Positions 1 through 7,051 of a DNA stretch of 16,055 bases are shown piece after piece. A program made the position numbers and the translations under genes. How positions within the stretch are numbered: position 1 is the stretch's first letter; each line of letters starts with the position of its first letter. The notes beneath the pieces were generated by a model. The model was not told where the DNA came from, made no database searches, and worked only from the letters and a program-made list of their open reading frames with translations. Source of the DNA: Prevotella sp. UBA1378 (lineage in GTDB: Bacteria > Bacteroidota > Bacteroidia > Bacteroidales > Bacteroidaceae); the NCBI GenBank assembly GCA_002305505.1, contig DBRC01000010.1, forward strand, positions 1-16,055, given 5' to 3'.

Positions 1-55
1 ATAATTTTAAGAGACACTAGTGATGCCCGCCAAAGAAAAATAAATCCCCATTTAT
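1..55. other. left-edge non-coding DNA
   Basis: This short stretch upstream of the tRNA promoter has no coding potential. Its A-rich right part (around 35-45) lies just upstream of the -33 box and could act as an upstream promoter element. I see nothing else in it. Confidence 0.4.
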
Positions 56-86
56 TTTGTATTGTCTCCTTTTTGCCGTATCTTTG
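56..86 (+). promoter_or_regulatory. Bacteroidota-type promoter of tRNA-Arg
   Basis: TTTG at 56-59 is followed after 19 bases by TATCTTTG at 79-86, matching the -33/-7 pattern TTTG-N19-TAnnTTTG used by the primary sigma factor of this phylum. The tRNA starts 17 bases further on. The 15-base string CATTTATTTTGTATT covering the -33 box (49-63) recurs exactly in the metG promoter (4893-4907). Confidence 0.8.
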
Positions 87-102
87 CAACGCAAAAGCAA
101 AG

Positions 103-174
103 GCTCTAATAGTTCAATGGATAGAACAACTCTCTCCTAAAGAGTAGATCCGAGTTCGATTCTCGGTTGGAGTA
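103..174 (+). tRNA. tRNA-Arg (anticodon CCU)
   Basis: The sequence folds into a complete 72-base cloverleaf. The acceptor stem GCTCTAA pairs with TTGGAGT (167-173), with discriminator A174. There is a D arm GTTC/GAAC, an anticodon stem ACTCT/AGAGT with loop CTCCTAA, and a T arm CCGAG-TTCGATT-CTCGG. The anticodon at 136-138 is CCU, which reads the Arg codon AGG. The CCA end is not encoded, since CTT follows, so it must be added by the CCA-adding enzyme. The gene has its own promoter and no tRNA neighbour inside the window. Confidence 0.95.
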
Positions 175-284
175 CTTTCCTTTCTGATAAAACGCCAAAA
201 AGAAATATTGCTCTAATCTGGGAATTTCCTGGCGTTAGCAATAAAACCGGAACACCTTTGAACTACAGAAAAATATCCGAATAA
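175..284 (+). other. tRNA-GH97 intergenic region with an imperfect inverted repeat
   Basis: No gene is visible here. AACGCCA (191-197) is the inverse complement of TGGCGTT (230-236), and inside it GAAAT (202-206) pairs with ATTTC (224-228), so the transcript could form an interrupted hairpin. A competing pairing is ATTGCT (207-212) with AGCAAT (237-242). It may be the end of the tRNA transcript, but there is no following T run, so a terminator is not firmly supported. Confidence 0.35.
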
Positions 285-315
285 TTGGAGATGACCATAT
301 TTTTCATTACCTTTG
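285..315 (+). promoter_or_regulatory. promoter of the GH97 gene
   Basis: TTGG at 285-288 lies 19 bases before TACCTTTG at 308-315, a good Bacteroidota -33/-7 pair. Transcription would begin near 322, giving a leader of about 90 bases before the ATG at 412. The leader contains a small hairpin, GCCC-TCTAA-GGGC (337-349). I recognise no known riboswitch in it. Confidence 0.7.
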
Positions 316-411
316 CATTGGCTAAGTTGCACCCGGGCCCTCTAAGGGCAAACCCCTATTGTGCCCATCTGCATAATCCTCTTAACATGAAACCCCAACT
401 TAAAACAATTT

Positions 412-2358
412 ATGAAAAAGATTTTGCTAACTATTACATTACTCCTGTCGGCAGGGGTGGTTTTTGCCGAAACTAAAAGCGTGGCATCACCCAACGGCCA
501 GCTTACCGTAACAATCAACAACGAGGGCGGACTGCTTACCTATGCGGTACAGTATGCCGGTAAACAGATGCTCGAACCGTCGCAGCTCGGACTGACGGCC
601 AATGCCGGCAACTTTGCCACAGGACTGACCCTGACATCGGCCGAAGAGAAACGAATAGACCAGCACTACCAGTTGCGCACGGCTAAGGCATCGGCTATCC
701 ACTATGTGGCAAACGAGCTGAATCTGAACTGCGTGAATGCCGACAAAAAACAGATGACCGTGACATTCCGCGTGTCGGACAACGACATCGCCTTCCGCTA
801 CTCGTTCCCCCAAACGGGCGAAAGAGCGTGCATGATTATCGACGGCGAGGCCACCTCGTTCAAGCTACCGGCCCACACCACTACCTTTATCTGCCCGCAG
901 TCGAAGGCAATGGTAGGCTGGATGCGCACAAAACCAAGTTATGAAGAAGAATATACGCCCGACGCCGCCCTCAACGCCAAGTCGCGCTACGGCGAGGGTT
1001 ACACGTTCCCCTGCCTGTTCCGCGTGGGAAACGACGGCTGGGTACTTATCAGCGAAACGGGCACCGGTGGCAATTATGCTGGCTGCCACCTGAGCGACTA
1101 CTCGCCCAGCCGTGGATACCAGATAGCCTTCCCCATGCCGGGAGAGGCCGACGGATGGGGCACGACGACAGCCGGGTTCGCGCTGCCGGGCGAAACGCCG
1201 TGGCGCACCATCACCGTGGGCTCCACGCTGAAGCCCATCGTAGAGACCACCGTGGCCTGCGACGTGGTGGAGGAACGCTACCCGGCATCGCAGCAGTATA
1301 AGCCGGGGCGCTACACATGGAGCTGGATTATCTGGCAAGACAATGCCACGGTATACGATGACCAAGTGAAGTTCGTCGACCTCGCCGCCGAGATGGGCTA
1401 CGAGTACTGCCTCGTCGACGGCTTATGGGACAAGCAGATAGGGCGCTCCAGAATCGAAGAACTGAGCCGCTATGCCCGCTCGAAAGGCGTGAGCCTGCTG
1501 CTGTGGTACAACTCGAACGGGTTCGAGAACGACGCGCCGCAGGGGCCGAAGAACTGCATGAACACGGCGGTGGCCCGTAAGCGCGAGATGGCATGGATGA
1601 AGAAAATTGGCGTAAAGGGCATTAAGGTGGATTTCTTCGGCGGCGACAAGCAGCATACGATGCAGCTCTACGAGGATATTCTGAGCGATGCCAACGACTA
1701 CGGCATACAGGTGATATTCCACGGATGCACCCTGCCACGCGGCTGGGAGCGCATGTACCCCAACTTCGTCGCCTCCGAGGCCGTACTGGCCAGCGAGAAC
1801 GTGTACTTCTCAAAGCACCATGCCGAGCGCGAGGCGTTCCAACTGACGATGCACCCCTTCTGCCGCAACACCGTGGCGTCGATGGACTGGGGCGGCACGA
1901 TGATGAACCGCTACATGAGCCGCGACAACAAGAGCCGGCACCAGCGACTGACGACCAATGTGTTCGAGATGACCGCGGCACTGATGAACCAAACGAGCAT
2001 GCAAGGTATTGCCATGTGCCCGAACAACCTCAGCGAACTCTCGCAAACGGAGCTCGACTTCCTGAAGCTGGTGCCCACCGTGTGGGACGAGACGCGCTAC
2101 ATCGACGGCTATCCGGGACGTTACGCCGTACTGGCACGGCGCACGGGTAACAACTGGTTCGTAACAGGCATGAATGCAGGGGAACAGCCCTTGAAGCTCA
2201 CGCTACAGCTCCCGATGCTGGCCGGACAGACGGTCGACTATTATACCGACGAGAAGGGGCAAACCGTACTGAAGCAGCTGAAGATAGGAAAGAACGGGCA
2301 GGCTAAAATCGTAATGCAACCCAACGGGGGAATCATCCTGAAAAATACAAGCCGGTAA
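412..2358 (+). CDS. secreted glycoside hydrolase family 97, retaining alpha-galactosidase-like
   Basis: This 648-residue protein is a GH97 enzyme, a family (founder SusB) of periplasmic alpha-glycosidases common in Bacteroidota. Residues 1-19 are a Sec signal peptide (KK, a hydrophobic run, then VFA before ETK) with no lipobox Cys, so it should be soluble in the periplasm. Next come the N-terminal beta-sandwich (about 20-270), a TIM barrel (about 270-540) and a C-terminal beta domain. Family members split into inverting alpha-glucosidases with a Glu base and retaining enzymes with an Asp nucleophile. Here KVDFFGGD puts Asp407 at the nucleophile position, and Glu462 in the ASE motif lies 55 residues later. 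That is the spacing I recall for the Asp415/Glu470 pair of the Bacteroides thetaiotaomicron alpha-galactosidase of this family. The length also fits that subgroup rather than the longer SusB. The ATG at 412 is chosen because it gives the signal peptide directly. No SusC/SusD pair is nearby, so the gene appears to stand alone. The exact sugar substrate is inferred. Confidence 0.9.
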   Translation: MKKILLTITLLLSAGVVFAETKSVASPNGQLTVTINNEGGLLTYAVQYAGKQMLEPSQLGLTANAGNFATGLTLTSAEEKRIDQHYQLRTAKASAIHYVANELNLNCVNADKKQMTVTFRVSDNDIAFRYSFPQTGERACMIIDGEATSFKLPAHTTTFICPQSKAMVGWMRTKPSYEEEYTPDAALNAKSRYGEGYTFPCLFRVGNDGWVLISETGTGGNYAGCHLSDYSPSRGYQIAFPMPGEADGWGTTTAGFALPGETPWRTITVGSTLKPIVETTVACDVVEERYPASQQYKPGRYTWSWIIWQDNATVYDDQVKFVDLAAEMGYEYCLVDGLWDKQIGRSRIEELSRYARSKGVSLLLWYNSNGFENDAPQGPKNCMNTAVARKREMAWMKKIGVKGIKVDFFGGDKQHTMQLYEDILSDANDYGIQVIFHGCTLPRGWERMYPNFVASEAVLASENVYFSKHHAEREAFQLTMHPFCRNTVASMDWGGTMMNRYMSRDNKSRHQRLTTNVFEMTAALMNQTSMQGIAMCPNNLSELSQTELDFLKLVPTVWDETRYIDGYPGRYAVLARRTGNNWFVTGMNAGEQPLKLTLQLPMLAGQTVDYYTDEKGQTVLKQLKIGKNGQAKIVMQPNGGIILKNTSR

Positions 2359-2400
2359 GCCGGTGGCTTAATGCCGGCAACCGTTTTTTTAACTTTTTTT
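2359..2400 (+). terminator. probable terminator after the GH97 gene
   Basis: GCCGG (2359-2363) can pair with CCGGC (2374-2378), or CGGTGGC with GCC and ACCG in an alternative fold. A run of seven T (2384-2390) and a second T run (2394-2400) follow. This looks like a rho-independent terminator starting right after the stop codon. The stem is short and has alternative folds. Confidence 0.55.
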
Positions 2401-2425
2401 ACGCCGCCGAGGGCACAAATGTTAC

Positions 2426-2478
2426 CTTTTTACGGTGGGGAAAGCTGTACTTTTGCCGAAAAATAAAACCGTAAAAAG
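2426..2478. promoter_or_regulatory. 11-bp perfect inverted repeat bracketing the hemerythrin-hcp promoter
   Basis: CTTTTTACGGT (2426-2436) and its exact inverse complement ACCGTAAAAAG (2468-2478) are separated by 31 bases that contain the -7 box. The left copy covers the -33 region and the right copy runs up to the start codon. With a start site near 2461, the left copy lies outside the mRNA, so an RNA hairpin is unlikely from this promoter. A two-site DNA operator for a repressor or stress regulator is more plausible. No regulator is identified. Confidence 0.45.
2427..2455 (+). promoter_or_regulatory. promoter of the hemerythrin-hcp operon
   Basis: TACTTTTG at 2448-2455 matches the -7 consensus TAnnTTTG. 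The -33 position falls in a T-rich stretch (2427-2431) without a perfect TTTG, as expected for a regulated promoter. The start site would be near 2461, leaving an 18-base leader before the ATG at 2479. Confidence 0.65.
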
Positions 2479-3024
2479 ATGATGAACAAGACAAAATTTG
2501 ATTTCCCGGAGTGGCCGTTAGACCTACTCATAGACTACGCCCTCAAAGTACACCACCGCCGTATACGCGAAAACGGCCCCGTAATACTCGGCTTATTAAA
2601 GAAGGTGAAGGCCGGGAACAGCGTGCTGGAAGAAGTGGAACAGCTCTTCGAACAGTCGTTCGCCGACCTCGAAACACACCTCATGAAGGAAGAGAACGTG
2701 CTGTTCCCTTATCTTTACGAGTTGTTCGAAGCATCCCAAAAGAAACACTCCCTCGAACAGATGCACTGCGGCACCATCAGCAACCCGATACGGGTGATGA
2801 AGGACGACCACCAGGGCGAATTGGAACGCCACGTGCGCATAGCCTTGCTCACCAACTACTACGCCACGCCGGACGGCGCGAGCGACGACTACAGGCAGCT
2901 CAACAGCATGCTACAGCAATTCTTCGACGACCTGAGGGAGCATATCCACATCGAGAACGAGCTGATATTCCCGGGCTTCGAAAAGCTCGAACAGCAGTGG
3001 GTAATGAACGGATTAGCGTTATAA
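2479..3024 (+). CDS. hemerythrin-domain protein, RIC/YtfE-like di-iron protein
   Basis: This 181-residue cytoplasmic protein consists of one hemerythrin (HHE) four-helix bundle that should hold a di-iron centre. Candidate ligands are His25 or His26, His67 with Glu71 (HLMKE), His111 (DDHQGE), and His155 with Glu159 (HIHIE). The 4-residue His-Glu spacings and the 44 residues from His111 to His155 equal those I recall for the iron-sulfur cluster repair protein YtfE/RIC of Escherichia coli. The N-terminal ScdA_N (DUF542) domain of classical RIC is absent. The RIC family repairs FeS clusters damaged by nitric oxide and oxidants. The hcp gene begins 27 bases downstream on the same strand, so the two very likely form an operon for nitrosative stress. 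The ATG at 2479 is followed at once by a second ATG at 2482, and either could be used. The precise role (FeS repair, NO handling or oxygen sensing) is inferred. Confidence 0.85.
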   Translation: MMNKTKFDFPEWPLDLLIDYALKVHHRRIRENGPVILGLLKKVKAGNSVLEEVEQLFEQSFADLETHLMKEENVLFPYLYELFEASQKKHSLEQMHCGTISNPIRVMKDDHQGELERHVRIALLTNYYATPDGASDDYRQLNSMLQQFFDDLREHIHIENELIFPGFEKLEQQWVMNGLAL

Positions 3025-3051
3025 AAACAGAATAACTGAACAATTACATTT

Positions 3052-4701
3052 ATGGAAAATAGTATGTTTTGTTTCCAGTGTCAGGAAACAGCTAAAGGCA
3101 CAGGGTGTGTATTAAAAGGCGTATGCGGCAAGACACCCGCGACGGCCAAGTATCAAGACTTGCTTATCTCTGTCGTAAGGGGCGTGGGAACCGTATACCA
3201 TGCACTGCGCGGGGCAAAGGCCGAGCACTCGCCCGAGGTGGCCGGATTCATCGTAGAGGCGCTCTTCTCGACCATCACCAACGCCAACTTCGACGACGAC
3301 AGCCTGCTGGAGAAAGTGGGACGGGGCGTGGAACTGAAGGCGAAACTTATCGGGGAGGCACGGCAGAAGGGCGTGGCACTCCCCGGGTATCACGAGGTGA
3401 ACTGGGAGGGCGCGGCGGCCGACTACGAGGCGGAGGCGGCCCGCGAGAGCATCCTGCGCACAGCCGACCCCGACATCCGCTCGCTTAAAGAGCTCGTGGT
3501 GCTCGGCCTGAAGGGCATGGCTGCCTATTACGAGCACGCCAGCCGGCTCGGGTTCGGGAGCAGCGAAATCATCGACTTCATGGCATCGGCGCTCGCGGCC
3601 ATTACCAATCCGGAGGCTACACAGGCCGAACTGCTGCCTACCGTGCTGTCTACCGGCAAATACGGCGTCGACGTCATGGCACTGCTCGACAAGGCTAACA
3701 CCTCGGCTTTCGGCCATCCGGAGGTGACGAGGGTGAATATCGGTGTAAGGAAGAACCCGGGCATCCTCATCAGCGGGCACGACCTGCACGACATAAAGCA
3801 ACTGCTCGAACAGACCGAGGGAACGGGCGTCGACGTATATACGCACAGCGAGATGCTGCCGGCACACTATTACCCCGAACTGAAGAAATACAAGCACCTG
3901 GCAGGCAACTACGGCAACGCATGGTGGAAGCAGAAGGAGGAGTTCGCGAGCTTCAACGGCCCCATCGTCTTCACTACCAACTGCATCGTTCCACCGCTGC
4001 CCAACGCCAACTACAAAGACCGCGTGTTCACCACCAACGCCACGGGATTCCCCGGATGGAAGCATATCAAGGAGGACGCCGGCCGGCGCAAGGATTTCTC
4101 GGAGGTGATAGCACTGGCCAAGACGTGTGCCGCACCGACGGAGATTGAACAGGGCGAAATCGTAGGAGGATTTGCCCACAACCAAGTGTTCGCCCTCGCC
4201 GACAAGGTGGTAGAGGCCGTAAAGAGCGGTGCCATCAGGAAGTTTGTGGTAATGAGTGGTTGCGACGGCCGCATGAAGAGCCGCAACTACTATACCGACT
4301 TCGCGCAGGCGCTGCCCGCGGACACAGTCATCCTCACTTCGGGCTGCGCCAAGTATAAATACAACAAGCTCGGACTGGGCGACATCAACGGTATCCCCCG
4401 CGTGCTCGATGCAGGGCAGTGCAACGACTCTTATTCATGGGCGGTAGTGGCACTGAAGCTGAAGGAGATATTCGGCGCGGCCGACATCAACGACCTGCCC
4501 ATCGCCTTCAACATCGCTTGGTACGAGCAAAAGGCGGTCATCGTGCTGCTGGCGTTGCTGAGCCTCGGCGTAAAGAACATCCACATCGGCCCCACGCTGC
4601 CGGCCTTCGTGTCGCCCAACGTGCTGAAAGTGCTGCAGGAACAGTTCGGACTGGGCACCATCACCACCGTCGATGATGACATCCGCCAGATGATAGGATA
4701 A
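3052..4701 (+). CDS. hcp: hydroxylamine reductase (hybrid cluster protein Hcp)
   Basis: This 549-residue protein is a full-length Hcp. The family carries an N-terminal FeS cluster and a unique hybrid Fe-S-O cluster; in vitro it reduces hydroxylamine, and in cells it is linked to nitric oxide reduction or S-nitrosylation. The N-terminal cysteines are Cys7, Cys10, Cys19 and Cys25, the class with a CxxC pair followed by two more Cys. The hybrid-cluster ligands all appear: His243 (GHD), Glu267 (HSEM), Cys311 (TNCIVPP), Cys404 (SGCDGR), Cys432 (SGCAKYKY), Cys457 (GQCND), Glu492 and Lys494 (WYEQK). No key residue is missing. It lies 27 bases after the hemerythrin gene and probably shares its promoter. 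A reductase partner (Hcr) is not present nearby, as is usual in anaerobes. The ATG at 3052 begins MENSMFCFQC, the typical start of the family. Confidence 0.97.
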   Translation: MENSMFCFQCQETAKGTGCVLKGVCGKTPATAKYQDLLISVVRGVGTVYHALRGAKAEHSPEVAGFIVEALFSTITNANFDDDSLLEKVGRGVELKAKLIGEARQKGVALPGYHEVNWEGAAADYEAEAARESILRTADPDIRSLKELVVLGLKGMAAYYEHASRLGFGSSEIIDFMASALAAITNPEATQAELLPTVLSTGKYGVDVMALLDKANTSAFGHPEVTRVNIGVRKNPGILISGHDLHDIKQLLEQTEGTGVDVYTHSEMLPAHYYPELKKYKHLAGNYGNAWWKQKEEFASFNGPIVFTTNCIVPPLPNANYKDRVFTTNATGFPGWKHIKEDAGRRKDFSEVIALAKTCAAPTEIEQGEIVGGFAHNQVFALADKVVEAVKSGAIRKFVVMSGCDGRMKSRNYYTDFAQALPADTVILTSGCAKYKYNKLGLGDINGIPRVLDAGQCNDSYSWAVVALKLKEIFGAADINDLPIAFNIAWYEQKAVIVLLALLSLGVKNIHIGPTLPAFVSPNVLKVLQEQFGLGTITTVDDDIRQMIG

Positions 4702-4709
4702 TTCTTCTT

Positions 4710-4744
4710 GGATTAAGGATTAAGGATTAGGGATTAAGGTTTAA
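4710..4744 (+). repeat. left arm of heptanucleotide repeats (GGATTAA type)
   Basis: Five tandem 7-base units follow the hcp stop codon directly: GGATTAA, GGATTAA, GGATTAG, GGATTAA and GGTTTAA. They are the reverse-complement type of the units in the longer array at 4777-4867. GATTAGGGATTAA (4725-4737) is the exact inverse complement of TTAATCCCTAATC (4776-4788). The hcp transcript could therefore end in a 13-bp hairpin with a 38-base loop. Confidence 0.9.
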
Positions 4745-4776
4745 TTGTTCTGGGAATAAAGAATATAGAAAACCAT

Positions 4777-4867
4777 TAATCCCTAATCTGTAATCCCTAA
4801 TCTGTAATCCCTAATCCGTAATCCCTAATCTGTAATCCCTAATCCGTAATCCCTAATCCCTAATCCA
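4777..4867 (+). repeat. right arm: 13 tandem TAATCCC-type heptanucleotides
   Basis: Thirteen contiguous 7-base units fill exactly 91 bases. Units of TAATCCC alternate with TAATCTG or TAATCCG, so the real period is mostly 14 bases; the last three units are TAATCCC, TAATCCC and TAATCCA. The - strand reads as GGGATTA repeats, resembling telomeric DNA and rich in GGG runs. The array lies between hcp and the metG promoter and codes for nothing credible. Unit count is likely to vary by slippage, and the array might act as a terminator or spacer. The function is unknown to me. Confidence 0.95.
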
Positions 4868-4899
4868 AAACACCCCGCAGCATAAAAAAAGGCATTTAT

Positions 4900-4930
4900 T
4901 TTGTATTCCGCACAAATTATCGTAATTTTG
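4900..4930 (+). promoter_or_regulatory. promoter of metG
   Basis: TTTG at 4900-4903 and TAATTTTG at 4923-4930 are separated by 19 bases, a near-ideal Bacteroidota promoter. An A tract (about 4884-4890) precedes it. The 15 bases around the -33 box are identical to those in the tRNA-Arg promoter, with the same spacing to the -7 box. The mRNA would begin near 4937, about 17 bases before the ATG. Confidence 0.85.
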
Positions 4931-4953
4931 CAGCAAAATATCAATAAACGACT

Positions 4954-7017
4954 ATGGAAGAAAAGAAATTCAAGCGCACGACCGTGACAGCGGCATTGCC
5001 GTATGCCAATGGCGGCGTGCATATCGGCCACCTGGCAGGAGTATATGTGCCGGCCGACATCTACGTCCGCTATCTGAGACTGAAAAAGCAGGACGTCATC
5101 TTCATCGGAGGAAGCGACGAGCACGGGGTGCCCATCACTATCCGCGCACGGAAGGAAGGCATTACGCCGCAGGACGTGGTAGACCGCTACCACGCGATGA
5201 TTAAAAAGTCGTTCGCAGACTTCGGTATCTCCTTCGACATCTACAGCCGCACTACCTCGAAGATTCACCACCAGTTTGCCGCCGACTTCTTCAAAAAGCT
5301 TTACGACGACGGGAAACTGACCGAGAAAACATCACAGCAACTCTACGACGAAGAAGCACACCAGTTCCTCGCCGACCGCTATATCATGGGCGAATGCCCC
5401 CATTGCCACAACGAGCACGCCTATGGCGACCAGTGCGAGAAATGCGGGCGCGACCTGTCGCCCACCGAGCTCATCAACCCCCACTCTACCATCAGCGGCT
5501 CGGCACCCGTACTGAAGGAAACGAAAAACTGGTACTTGCCGCTGAACGACTATCAGAAGTGGCTCGAACAATGGATACTGGAGGAGCACAAGGAGTGGAG
5601 GCCTAACGTGTACGGCCAATGCAAGAGCTGGCTCGACATGGACTTGCAGCCGCGCGCCATGACGCGCGACCTCGACTGGGGCATCCCCGTACCCGTCGCG
5701 GGAGCCGATGGCAAGGTGCTCTACGTGTGGTTCGATGCCCCCATCGGCTATATATCAAATACCAAGGAGCTATGCGACAAGGAACCGGAGAAATGGGGTA
5801 CGTGGGAGAAATGGTGGAAAGACGGGGACAGCCGGCTGGTACACTTCATCGGCAAGGACAACATCGTGTTCCACTGCATCGTATTCCCATCCATGCTGAA
5901 GGCTCACGGCGGATACATCCTGCCCGACAACGTGCCCTCGAACGAATTCCTTAATCTGGAGAACGACAAGATTTCCACTTCGCGCAACTGGGCCGTGTGG
6001 CTGCACGAATACCTCGAGGAAATGCCGGGCAAGCAAGATGTGCTGCGCTACGTGCTGACGGCCAATGCACCGGAGACGAAGGACAACAATTTTACATGGA
6101 AAGACTTCCAGGAACGCAACAACTCGGAGCTCGTGGCCGTTTACGGCAATTTCGTGAACCGCGCACTGCAGCTCACCAAGAAATACTGGGAGGGCGTGGT
6201 GCCTGCCTGCGGCACGCTTACCGACGTAGACCGGGCAACGCTCGACGAGTTTAAGGACGTGAAGGAAAAGGTAGAGGCGTACCTCGACGTATTCAAGTTC
6301 CGCGAAGCGCAGAAGGAGGCCATGAACCTGGCGCGCATCGGTAACAGATACATCACCGAATGCGAACCGTGGAAGGTATGGAAAACCGACCCGAAGCGCG
6401 TAGAGACCATCCTGTATATCTCGCTGCAGCTCGTGGCCAACCTCGCCATCGCCTTCGAACCGTTCCTGCCGTTCTCGTCGGAGAAGCTGCGCCGGATGAT
6501 CAACATGCCCGAGTTTGAATGGAGCCAACTGGGCAATACCGACCTACTGAAAGCCGGTCATCAACTGGCAGAGCCCGAACTGCTGTACGAGAAAATAGAA
6601 GACGAAGTAATCGACCGGCAGCTGCAGAAGCTGGAGGAAACGAAAAAAGCCAACGAAGCGGCCGAACACAAAGCAGCTCCCGTAAAGGAGAACGTGAGCT
6701 TTGAGGACTTCGAGAAGCTCGATATCCGCGTAGGCTTCGTGAAGCAATGCGAACGGGTGAAGAAGTCGAAGAAACTGCTGCGCTTCACCATCGACGACGG
6801 CAGCGGTACCGACCGTACCATCCTGAGCGGCATCGCTGCCTACTATGAGCCCGAAGAGCTGACAGGCAAGCAAGTGCTGTTCGTGGCCAACTTCGCGCCG
6901 CGCCAGATGATGGGCATCGAGAGCCAGGGGATGATCCTCTCGGCCGTGGATGCCGACGGGGCGCTTAAAGTAACCTCGCTATTGGGCAAGGTAGCACCGG
7001 GCAGCCAAGTGGGATAA
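4954..7017 (+). CDS. metG: methionine-tRNA ligase
   Basis: This 687-residue class I aminoacyl-tRNA synthetase charges tRNA-Met with methionine in the cytoplasm. The ATP-binding HIGH motif is at residues 23-26 and the KMSKS loop appears as KISTS at 339-343. The inserted zinc knuckle has Cys148, Cys151, Cys161 and Cys164 (CPHC and CEKC). After the helical anticodon-binding domain, a charged linker (about 555-585) leads to a C-terminal EMAP II-like OB-fold tRNA-binding domain (from about 587, motif LDIRVG). This is the long, dimeric form of MetRS. The start at 4954 sits a normal distance from a strong promoter. The flippase gene begins 34 bases after the stop with no terminator or clear promoter between them, so read-through is likely. 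Confidence 0.98.
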   Translation: MEEKKFKRTTVTAALPYANGGVHIGHLAGVYVPADIYVRYLRLKKQDVIFIGGSDEHGVPITIRARKEGITPQDVVDRYHAMIKKSFADFGISFDIYSRTTSKIHHQFAADFFKKLYDDGKLTEKTSQQLYDEEAHQFLADRYIMGECPHCHNEHAYGDQCEKCGRDLSPTELINPHSTISGSAPVLKETKNWYLPLNDYQKWLEQWILEEHKEWRPNVYGQCKSWLDMDLQPRAMTRDLDWGIPVPVAGADGKVLYVWFDAPIGYISNTKELCDKEPEKWGTWEKWWKDGDSRLVHFIGKDNIVFHCIVFPSMLKAHGGYILPDNVPSNEFLNLENDKISTSRNWAVWLHEYLEEMPGKQDVLRYVLTANAPETKDNNFTWKDFQERNNSELVAVYGNFVNRALQLTKKYWEGVVPACGTLTDVDRATLDEFKDVKEKVEAYLDVFKFREAQKEAMNLARIGNRYITECEPWKVWKTDPKRVETILYISLQLVANLAIAFEPFLPFSSEKLRRMINMPEFEWSQLGNTDLLKAGHQLAEPELLYEKIEDEVIDRQLQKLEETKKANEAAEHKAAPVKENVSFEDFEKLDIRVGFVKQCERVKKSKKLLRFTIDDGSGTDRTILSGIAAYYEPEELTGKQVLFVANFAPRQMMGIESQGMILSAVDADGALKVTSLLGKVAPGSQVG

Positions 7018-7051
7018 CCGCTATAATAGAATCATTGGGGCACAACGAGAG

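Noticed and set aside
103..217. Integration-site duplication: GCTCTAAT of the tRNA 5' end repeated at 210-217
   Set aside because: Only 8 bases match, from the wrong (5') end of the tRNA for a usual attachment site, and no integrase or element boundary is nearby.
285..476. 63-residue reading frame upstream of and overlapping the GH97 start
   Set aside because: Its first codon lies at the -33 box of the GH97 promoter, upstream of the expected transcript start. The composition is not protein-like and it overlaps a well-supported signal peptide in another frame.
2421..2440. Crp/Fnr-type palindrome (GTTACC with a GGT half) as an HcpR site
   Set aside because: Only three bases are symmetrical. 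The exact 11-base inverted repeat is the better candidate, and I cannot verify the regulator's motif without a search.
3112..4185. 357-residue - strand reading frame inside hcp
   Set aside because: It is a shadow of a GC-rich gene. hcp on the + strand has every family ligand, and the antisense product has no recognisable motif or promoter.
4777..4867. CRISPR-like array
   Set aside because: The units are contiguous 7-mers with no unique spacers, and there are no cas genes in the window.
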